32,705 bases of DNA, from the NCBI RefSeq assembly GCF_000090795.2, contig NW_003546564.1, forward strand, positions 79,826-112,530, written 5' to 3'. This document shows, piece by piece, positions 26,101-32,705 of the stretch; the stretch's first letter is position 1; each line of letters starts with the position of its first letter. This DNA is from Amphimedon queenslandica. Lineage: Eukaryota > Porifera > Demospongiae > Haplosclerida > Niphatidae. The position numbers and the translations under genes were made by a program. The notes beneath the pieces are model-generated. The model did not search any database. It saw nothing but the letters and a program-made list of their open reading frames with translations, and was not told the origin of the DNA.

Positions 26101-28482
26101 TAGTTCTAATCAAAATTTAATTTTTTATGAATTAATCTAATTTTAGGTTGCTAGAAAGAGACACATTGGTAATGACATTGTCCTCATTGTGTTCCAAGAC
26201 AGCAACACTCCATACAGTCCGGACTGTGTCAGGTCAAAGTTCCTTCATGCACACATTGTCGTACAAGTCGAGCAGAAGAACTCAAAAAACACCGTCTACA
26301 AAGTAAATCAAAACTTAAAAAATAATAATCATTTTTTTGCTAAAGGTTGCAGTTGCAGCAAAAGAAGATGTCCCTGACTTTACTCCTCCTCTTCCCACTC
26401 CTGCTGTGTTCTCTAAAGGGCCAGATTTCAGAGAGTGGCTCCTAACTAAAGTCCTCAATGCCGAAGCGAAGTGTCATCAAGCACCTGCCTTCCTGCAACT
26501 AGCAGTAAGAGCTGATGCCCACACACAATCAGCACTCAAAATCAACACCCACACACATGAGCTAACGCCCACACATTGTTAGCACTTTGAGCTATTGCCT
26601 GCATACTAGCTCTGCAAGTTAATGTGATAATAATTATTAATTTTTTTTATTTTACAGACAAGAACTCGTTCTCAGTTATTTATTCATTTATTGAGAGAAC
26701 TTTCAGGACAAGAATTTGTAACTACACCAGTACACGACAAAAGAAAGGTAATTGTTCATCATTGGCCACACCTTAGTAACCACACCCTTTAATTAGAGTG
26801 CAGTTGAACCGTACGAGCAGCCAAACTCCCTGGGGTCTCCCCAAAAAAGGAGGATGACTTTCGGTACTTTTTTCCCACGACGTAAATCCACGACCACAGG
26901 AGATGCACCAAGGCCATTGTCGCCTAATAAACTATTGAGTAAACCTGAGAAGAATTTACTAGCAACCAGCACACCTGATCTCTCTATACTGGGAGGAGAG
27001 TAAGTGAATTAGGCAATTATTTACTATATCAATAAAATTTGAACTACTTCCAATTTTCGCTATTTTTGAAGCATATACAAATAAACAATTCAAAAGAATT
27101 AACATTTAGTCTCATTGTACTGTACATGTTTTTATGATGTTAATTTATGTACACAGACATAGTATTTTATGTGTTTTATCGTTACTGTAGTGACTCTAGT
27201 TCTAGCAAGAAAAGGGTTTCGACTTTAGAAAGGAAACGAAGCAACAGACGACAGGATAAAACCCTAAACCCCTCAGGTCCCTCTTCCTCCTCAAAAAAGA
27301 AGTTCAGCATCCGAGGGAAAAGAAAACCAAAGGAGTCCCTCACAACAGATATACTGGAGGAAAGATCAAGAGAAGAGGAGTATTACTACGATCGAAATCA
27401 GAAATCAGATCAGACCGGGTTTTCATCCGACTGCACGTCTGTAAGCTCCCCCTTAAACTGGAGCGTACCTAACGATCTCCCGGGGGTAGTCATATTATCC
27501 TCTCAACCAAATGAAGAATCCGATGCACAAACTTCACGAACATTCTCTCTTGATAGATGCCACAGGGAGAAATGGGCATCGAATCCTGACATAATGAATG
27601 AAGACAGGCGGAAGAGAAACCGAAGGAGAGGAGACCTTTTAGACATTGATGCCCCCAGCGGCTCGGGTCCCCGCTCTTGTGATGTAGGAATTCAAGTTGA
27701 CAACATGAGGCCAATGTTCACGTTCCCTACTCCTCCTCACTCGCTGTCTCCCATTGAGGGAGGAAGGAGAGTTCCTGTCTCCAATAGAGTGAGGATGTTG
27801 GAGGTTCATCAGAGGAACACTGCTGGAATGGACATGAATACTCTTGGATACTATACATCATCTAACTCTACACTCGATAGATTCTCATTCCCGTTATCTT
27901 TAGAAGAGGAATCGGCTGATGAAAGACAGATAACGCCTATAGCTGAAACAGTGAGTATAGATACTGTATGATTTAAATTTAAATTTCATCTTTTACTTTA
28001 CTTTTTAAAGCCTGGCAGCGGTTCTGGTGAAAGTGATTCTGATGAAAGCATTAATGGTGAAAGAACTGACACAACATACGGTACATACCACAGCATAAAA
28101 CATGAGCTTCATGCATGTACACTCTCTCTTCTCCATAGATTCACTGCTTGGTTCTATCAAATCGCTGACTGACGAAGTGGCAAGACTACGTCAAATGCAG
28201 TTATACTTGTGCAAAGAAAATGCCGTGAGTATAAACATGATACAACTTTGTTGGAATTTGTCATTTAACTTATGATTTATTGAGAGTGGAAAGCAATTTT
28301 AAATTTAATTTTCAATTCATTATTAATCTACTTTTTATTTGCAGAAATTATCGGGTCAAGTAAAGAAATGGAAGACAAAGTATAAGACTCTTAAAACTGA
28401 GTCAATGCGAGATCTATCTGGAACTGGGATCAGCGAATCGGAACCAACTCGAAAAGACTCTGAAATTGGAACTAAGTTATAA
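20162..28482 (+). CDS. RAP1GAP: Rap1 GTPase-activating protein with GoLoco motif
   Basis: Exons: 20162-20208, 20770-20857, 21845-21877, 22335-22652, 23166-23467, 23808-23886, 23929-24000, 24088-24171, 24227-24327, 24660-24789, 26147-26302, 26346-26504, 26658-26747, 26797-26999, 27191-27950, 28011-28080, 28139-28224, 28345-28482; 2916 nt, 971 aa. Start [14 protein letters not shown] was chosen because its donor phase joins exon 2 in frame. A GoLoco motif ([18 protein letters not shown]) spans exons 3-4 and should bind GDP-loaded G-alpha-i/o. The RapGAP domain runs from about [13 protein letters not shown] to exon 13, with [17 protein letters not shown] and [16 protein letters not shown]; the asparagine in HIGND is the catalytic 'Asn thumb' of this family. 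The C-terminal third is serine- and basic-rich, ending in a probable coiled coil ([19 protein letters not shown]). It should switch off Rap1-type GTPases in adhesion and polarity signalling. A poly(A) signal follows at 28505. Earlier non-coding 5' exons cannot be excluded. Confidence 0.94.
21015..21068 (+). repeat. Pyrimidine-rich tract
   Basis: A long CT-rich run (TCTCCCACTCTCTCTC and similar) in RAP1GAP intron 2. The rest of this 987-bp intron shows no recognisable feature. Confidence 0.8.
22685..22750 (+). repeat. Short tandem repeat, about 22-bp unit
   Basis: Three copies of GTGTAGTGTATTTTAAT plus ATTCA, ATATCA and ATTTCA variants near the start of RAP1GAP intron 4. Each unit ends with a TTTCAG-like or TATCAG-like string that resembles a 3' splice site. 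Confidence 0.85.
23757..23778. repeat. (CA)n microsatellite with CT run
   Basis: About 11 CA units followed by a CT-rich stretch that serves as the polypyrimidine tract for RAP1GAP exon 6 (acceptor at 23807). Confidence 0.93.
24565..24653 (+). repeat. 11-bp minisatellite upstream of a 3' splice site
   Basis: Eight or so copies of a TTGATTTCTCA / TTGATTTCTCC-type unit fill the last 90 bp of RAP1GAP intron 9. Each contains TTGAT and a pyrimidine-rich stretch, so it may supply several branch-point-like sites before the acceptor at 24659. Confidence 0.85.
25105..26085 (+). repeat. Intronic tandem repeat array, about 177-bp units (array 3)
   Basis: Six units in RAP1GAP intron 10, anchored by AAGGCTATAGCCCATGG (or AAGGCTATATAGCCCATGG) at about 25110, 25287, 25463, 25640, 25819 and 25996 (periods 176-179 bp). 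Each unit carries TTTTTATTACATTTTCTGAT, then TATTGATGTCCTTATGCTGT, then GTAGCAAGTTTGAGTTGATT. That core is shared with arrays 1 and 2, but the palindromic part differs (GGCTATAGCC instead of CCCTGTA...TACAGGG). Confidence 0.95.
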
Positions 28483-28504
28483 AAAGCAGGAAAATAGACA
28501 GAAA

Positions 28505-28510
28505 AATAAA
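28505..28510 (+). terminator. Poly(A) signal of RAP1GAP
   Basis: AATAAA 23 bp after the RAP1GAP stop codon. The stop of the convergent EF-hand gene is only about 110 bp from that of RAP1GAP, so the two 3'UTRs probably overlap. Confidence 0.7.
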
Positions 28511-28593
28511 GAAAACTATAAAATATATATAATAATAATATAACAGAAAGTTATTAAACCGCATCACATTCTTCCAAGTACACTCTGATCTTT

Positions 28594-28694
28594 TTAATGC
28601 CACATTGATGCCTTCTCTTTAAATGCTTTCTTTCTTTCAGCAGCCTCTTCTGCCTCTTTCTTTTTCTTTTCTTGTTCCTCTGTCATCAACAAAA

Positions 28695-28755
<61 letters not shown>

Positions 28756-29813
28756 GTTATTATTTATTTGTTATTATCTGTTATTTTTATTTACATGTGA
28801 TAAATGAAATTAAAAATTGGTCGTACCTTTGATCTCTTTCTCAAATTTAGCTCCCCTTGCTTGCTCGTTTACTTTTGCTTCAAAGAAGCTCTTCGCTCCT
28901 TTGACACCTTCAGCAGCCACATCACAACTACCAGCTATTGCCTTGAGCCCATCCACCTCTAGAGTCCCATCACGAGCCTTCTTGAATATAAGCATAAACT
29001 AGAATAAAAAGTTCTTAAATACAAGCATGAACTAAAGGAGTTCTTAAATACAAGCATGAACTAGGAAAGGAGTTTTGAATGTAAGCAAAAATTAGGATAA
29101 GTATTCCTAAATATAAAGATAAACTAGGAAAGAAGTTTTTAAATATAGGCATAAACTATATAGGAATTAAGGAGTTATGATTGCAACTCATAAGGGAATT
29201 TGATATTTTATTTATAATAAACATAAGGAATAAAATTAGATTATAGTAGACTCCTTGCAAGCAAGACACGTATGGGCATAGAACTTCCTTTTATGGTCAC
29301 AAACATGATAAATGTTTTCACATGAATGGGAACAATCGATAAGAATGCCAGAGACATAAGAATGAGGAGTAAAGGTACAAGGAAAAGCAGATGTTGAAAG
29401 GGTACACAAAACAAAAAATAGAGGAAAGAGAATCTTTTTTTTCCATACCTCTCTAAAGCTAATTTGATTGTCGTGATCTTCATCAACTTCTTTTATCATT
29501 GCCTTCAGTCCAAGGTGGGTCTGGGGCTCTCCCAGTTTCTCCATCATCAGCTTAAGCTCCATAAAATCAATAAAACCACTCTTATCTACATCATATCTGA
29601 AAAAGAAAGCGCATTAGTGTGTAAACTATCTAGTATGTGTAAACAAGCATTCATTCATTACTTTACGAATATCTTTCTGTATTCTTTGATTTCTTGTATA
29701 GAGAACTCTTTAAACTCTGCATACACTGACTGGGAGACTTTAGCAGCCTTCACTTCTCCATCGTTTATCTGCTGTTGCCTGTTTAACTTGCTTGCAAGCT
29801 CTGATTCGGCCAT
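28594..29813 (-). CDS. Swiprosin-type EF-hand protein (EFHD1/EFHD2 homologue)
   Basis: Exons descending: 29813-29662, 29596-29449, 28998-28827, 28679-28594; 558 nt, 185 aa. The start MAESELASKLNRQQQ was preferred over an in-frame upstream ATG at 29933 because vertebrate swiprosins start with a similar M-x-x-x-ELA-x-KL. Conserved core: AEFKEFSIQEIKEYRKIF, then EF-hand 1 with loop DVDKSGFIDFME, MEKLGEPQTHLGLKAMI, then EF-hand 2 with loop DEDHDNQISFRE. Both loops keep the usual 1, 3, 5, 9 and 12 ligand positions. EGVKGAKSFFEAKV matches the family strongly. The C terminus is a charged helix, probably a coiled coil (EQEKKKEAEEAAERKKAF). Family members bind calcium and, for EFHD2, F-actin. Vertebrate EFHD2 is about 240 aa with a longer N-terminal leader, so this copy is shorter. 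EFHD1 versus EFHD2 cannot be decided; this may be the single pre-duplication form. It is head-to-head with the GTPase gene. Confidence 0.92.
28695..28763. repeat. (TTA)n microsatellite
   Basis: About 20 TTA units in the last intron of the swiprosin homologue, next to the exon 4 acceptor. Confidence 0.97.
28979..29160 (-). repeat. About 31-bp minisatellite including an exon start and its acceptor
   Basis: On the plus strand TTCTTGAATATAAGCATAAAC plus TAG (28980-29002) is the complement of the exon 3 start with its acceptor. Near-copies follow at about 29010, 29040, 29072, 29103 and 29136, for example TTCTTAAATACAAGCATGAA followed by CTAG. So intron 2 of the swiprosin gene holds five decayed copies of its own 3' splice site. 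Confidence 0.85.
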
Positions 29814-30079
29814 TTCTAAGCTTGTCGCTGTATATCTACACACCCACTTATTTGGGGGCATGGCTGCGAATTCTAATAAAAATTGAGTCTGGCCCCGCGA
29901 GAGACTGGCTGCGTGCATGATCCGTAAATCCATCCCCTAGATGTACAATGCCTATTGTGTATTTTGCTTGAAAGCGCGGTAACTATAATATTTTTCCGAG
30001 TCCAGTTCTCCAGTAGTCCACGTCGCAGGCTCGCAGCTGCAAGTGCAAGATACTTAGTGGCTAGCTTTTTTAACAGGCA
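29814..30079. promoter_or_regulatory. Shared promoter region of swiprosin and GTPase genes
   Basis: 266 bp between divergent start codons. It is locally less AT-rich around 30000-30050 (CCACGTCGCAGGCTCGCAGC). An in-frame leftward extension to 29933 is open but looks like 5'UTR. No TATA box that I would defend. Confidence 0.45.
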
Positions 30080-31704
30080 ATGGCTGAACTGAAGTTATTA
30101 ACTGATCAAGGTGATGAGGAAGGTCAGTCCATTGATTCTATATCTAGACTATTACAATAATTATAACTATTGTTTTCAGATATCGATAGTGAAAGAGCTA
30201 CTAGCACTCGTGAAACAATTATTGATGATATTACCGATCTATCGATAGAATACAACGAAAGTAAACTTATTATCCAACATTTAGTGTATTGGAGTGTAGT
30301 TCTGTTCAGTTCACTTGACAAATTGCATTTTACATTATGTTCCTTACAACTACTTCAATGGGTGTGTATGTACACAGCCAAGAATTTTAATCCAAATCAT
30401 AAATGATTTTCAGTCATGACTCAGCCTGATACATTCTGTATCAGGGATTTTGGGTAGCCTGCAGCAATCAACCTAGCATATGATACGATTGTGATAATCA
30501 GCCACAATAATTATGATAGAATAATGGTACGGTATTAGTTTAGCCTGAGCAACAGGCAATAATGCCTATCAAGGCTGTATAAAAATACCATATAGTGGGT
30601 TATTTTTGTAGTTCTTTATTTTCGTGGTTTTGGGGCTTACCTCAAAATTTTACAGGCTAGCTGTCAACCACGGCAAACCACAAAACATTAGACCCACGAA
30701 AATAACCTAATCAGACTTGCCTGTATCAGGGATGATACTTCTTGGGCGTGTACTATTAACTACCGTATAGTTCCAAATTTTCGTCGGTCAAAATTTTCGT
30801 CGGTCAAAATTTTCGTCAAATTCGTCAGGTACTTTTGCTTGACGAAATTTTTAACTGACAAAATTTTTGTTCCACGTGGGTAGTATGCAGATTAATAACA
30901 AAAATAACGAAAATTTTATTGACGAAAATTAATTTTAACAAGAAATTAAGATTTTGACGAAATTTTTGACTGATGAAAATTTGGAGCTATACGGTACTTG
31001 ACTGTTTATGGATAAGCCTGTGGTTAATAGCACATACCCTATAGTTGTAATTTGTGTAAAAAGTTGTGACATGCGGTAAAATGTATTATTACAATTACTA
31101 TTAACAAGAAAATTTTTTGACACTACTATTACCATTAATTAGTTGACTAAACTAAAGTAATTATAATTATTCCTATTACTATTACTAATTGGATTATATT
31201 ACTATTACTTTTACATGAAGGTACATTTGATATAAAAGCATGCTCTCTATGCAACTTGAATAGAATCGAGTGTGCCACAAGGTTCCTACTTCCTCCTGAC
31301 AGTGACACTGACAAATTGACACTTAATGATTTCTATGAACTATTAAGTGCATCATGCGTGTAATCAACACATATTACATTGTAATTTCTATTACAATTAC
31401 TATTACTGGGAGTCTATTTCATATTACTATTACTATTACAATGGATTTCTTTTTCAATTACTATTGTGTTTTTGTGTGTGTGCGTGTGTGTTTTTTTTTT
31501 CCTATTCTCTCTGTTTCAAGGCTACTACACAAGATGTAGCTAATCCTTCAACACTTCCTATGTTTTCTGTATAACTAAGACTATATAATTACTCTTATCT
31601 TCTGTTGTTGTGTGTTGTAAAGTAATAATAATAATAATAATAAATAATAATAATAATATTACTATTACACCAATATTTTGTAATCCTTACTATTATTATT
31701 ATTA

Positions 31705-31759
<55 letters not shown>

Positions 31760-32705
31760 TACTACCGTAGGACACCTTTTTTTGAGAGCTGTAAATTTTG
31801 TGAATTTCGCAATTTTTCGAAGATTTGCAAAAAAATTACTTCCACAAAAATCAAATTATTACAGTACAAGATGGCAGATGGCATAAATTTGCAAAATAGA
31901 TCTTAGGCAAATTTGCAAAATTTACAGCCCTCAAAAATTTTGCGCTATATGGTATTACATATTACTCTATGTCTGGTTGGGATAGATCTCTTCCACCACT
32001 GAGCATTTAGCAATAAATATCATTAATAAGCCACCATGTTATGCAATAAATGTACAAAGATGAATGGGAAAAAGGCACTATTTCTTTATTTTCTCCAAGA
32101 ACTGTGCAAAATTGCGTAAGTAGAATTATACAACGAATGTCCAGTGAACATTTGTGTGTTAATTAGTGCTTGCATTTAAAAGGAAAATTGGAAAAGCCAC
32201 TTTTTCCCATTCAGCCCTGTACTTCTATCCTACAACATGGTAGCTCAGATATTCAAATGTTCAGTGGTGGGACTTTACTTGTACTACTGCACATGCTTAA
32301 TAGAATGATGCATGCATACTGGTAATTATTGGGCGAGCTAAACAGAACGTAAACTCAAACCCTGCTAATAATTATTGTAATAAGTCAGAAATTAGATTAC
32401 TAGACAAATTAATGGGTGCATAGGAAAGGGATACAATTGGAAAGGATTGTGCAACTAAGGATTTTGCATTCACCTTGTTTGAATTTACTTTTGTAGGCAT
32501 GTCTACAATGAAGCATATCTTGACGAGTGAAGGAACTTCATCAGACATTCATCTGCTTGTGGTGNGAAAAACTGGCCAGGGGAAGTCAACTTTTATTAAC
32601 AGCTTGATAGAATTAGAAAAAGAGATTGCAAAAGAGGGAGCGGAGACAGACATGTGTACCANATCATGTCACTCTTACGTTCATCCTGAGCTGATACCAG
32701 GTGTC
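30080..32705 (+). CDS. P-loop GTPase, 5' part only
   Basis: Proposed exons: 30080-30122, 30180-30260, 31221-31346, 32497 to the edge. The start MAELKLLTDQGDEED leads into an acidic N-terminal region (IIDDITDLSIEYNE). Exon 3 (126 nt, phase 1 on both sides) has the cysteine pattern KACSLCNLNRIECATRF and could be skipped without a frame change. The last exon is open only in phase 1, which fits either splicing route. It contains HLLVV-x-KTGQGKSTFINSLI, a G1/P-loop motif of the TRAFAC GTPase class, followed by a possible switch region with CT-x-SC. Two ambiguous bases occur: 32565 is the first base of the P-loop glycine codon (NGA), and 32662 lies in a downstream codon. AIG1/GIMAP-like GTPases are my best guess. 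The G3 and G4 motifs are beyond the window, so the family is not settled. Confidence 0.58.
30596..30725. mobile_element. Hairpin element with TACCATATAG end (copy D)
   Basis: GTGGGTTATTTTTGTAG...TTATTTTCGTGGTTTTG is inverted at CAAACCACAAAACATTAGAC and CCACGAAAATAACCTA (30674-30711). The left end TACCATATAG resembles those of copies A-C; the right end is less clear. It lies in intron 2 of the GTPase gene, just upstream of copy C. Confidence 0.6.
30761..30996. mobile_element. MITE with TACCGTATAG termini (copy C)
   Basis: The left end TACCGTATAGTTCCAAATTT plus TCGTC is matched by the inverted right end GATGAAAATTTGGAGCTATA plus CGGTA. This is about 25 bp of terminal inverted repeat with few mismatches. 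The interior also consists of GACGAAAATTTT-type inverted arms. 236 bp, non-coding, in intron 2 of the GTPase gene. Confidence 0.85.
31621..31660. repeat. (TAA)n microsatellite
   Basis: About 12 TAA-type units in the large intron of the GTPase gene. Confidence 0.93.
31690..31760. repeat. (TTA)n microsatellite abutting a MITE
   Basis: About 23 TTA units that run directly into the left end of MITE copy E at 31763. Confidence 0.95.
31763..31954. mobile_element. MITE-like inverted-repeat element (copy E)
   Basis: The left end TACCGTAGGACACC, then TTTTGAGAGCTGTAAATTTTG, is inverted at the right end as CAAAATTTACAGCCCTCAAAA, then TTTTGCGCTATATGGTA. The interior matches copy A at 8442-8647 over roughly 80 bp (AAATCAAATTATTA, ACAAGATGGCAGATG). 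A and E are therefore copies of one element. Confidence 0.85.

Larger units (their letters stand above)
31347..32496 (+). other. Large intron of the GTPase gene
   Basis: This 1150-bp stretch between the cassette exon and the P-loop exon contains irregular (TTACTA)n-like sequence near 31380-31440, two trinucleotide runs and MITE copy E. I find no convincing exon in it. If exon 3 is not spliced at 31346, its frame closes at 31357-31359 (TAA), giving a short product of about 87 residues. Confidence 0.5.

Noticed and set aside
29811..29933. Upstream in-frame start for the swiprosin gene (MDLRIMHAASLSRG)
   Set aside because: It adds 40 residues with no family similarity, whereas MAESELASKL matches the usual swiprosin N-terminus. 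Kept as 5'UTR.
31514..31568. Possible exon with ATTQDVANPSTLPMF after a TTTCAAG acceptor
   Set aside because: The flanking exons require phase 1. In that phase this segment hits a stop (AGC TAC TAC ACA AGA TGT AGC TAA). It fits only if the cassette exon ended elsewhere, and then the P-loop exon would be out of frame.

Overview
This is compact, AT-rich eukaryotic genomic DNA. It carries seven spliced animal genes with short introns, almost all of them GT-AG. The gene content is metazoan: an astacin-CUB-EGF protease, an Ig/FN3-type secreted or membrane protein, a DCAF17 homologue, a myosin, a RAP1GAP homologue, a swiprosin (EFHD) homologue and a P-loop GTPase. The very tight packing, together with this gene style, suggests a demosponge such as Amphimedon. 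That identification is inference, not something the sequence proves. All gene models were built by hand from splice sites, reading phase and conserved protein motifs.

Layout, left to right: (1) 1-1714, minus strand, Ig/FN3-like protein, its 3' part lying outside the window. (2) 1818-7003, plus strand, 20-exon astacin metalloprotease with one CUB, 13 EGF modules and two more CUB domains. (3) 7254-11250, minus strand, 13-exon DCAF17 homologue. (4) 11628-19226, plus strand, 22-exon myosin whose tail ends in an SH2-like domain without the usual phosphotyrosine-binding arginine. (5) 20162-28482, plus strand, 18-exon GoLoco-RapGAP protein (RAP1GAP). (6) 28594-29813, minus strand, 4-exon EF-hand protein (EFHD1/EFHD2 type). 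(7) 30080 to the right edge, plus strand, start of a P-loop GTPase gene that is cut by the window and has ambiguous bases in its G1 motif.

Genes mostly alternate strand. Three head-to-head pairs share short spacers (103, 377 and 266 bp between start codons), and two tail-to-tail pairs have stop codons about 250 and 110 bp apart. Only myosin and RAP1GAP are in tandem, and the roughly 0.9 kb between them is the largest gap. The genes do not form one pathway. Myosin, RAP1GAP and the EF-hand protein all fit actin and small-GTPase signalling, but their adjacency is probably incidental.

Introns hold most of the repeat content. Three introns in three different genes carry tandem arrays (177-189 bp period) that share one core sequence. 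Several short inverted-repeat elements end in TACCGTATAG-like termini. Trinucleotide (TAA)n runs are common. The most unusual items are the myosin-SH2 fusion with its possible alternative CaaX-like ending, the shared intronic satellite family, the palindromic MITE group, a recent 341-bp exon-intron duplication in the EGF region, and a minisatellite built from copies of a 3' splice site.
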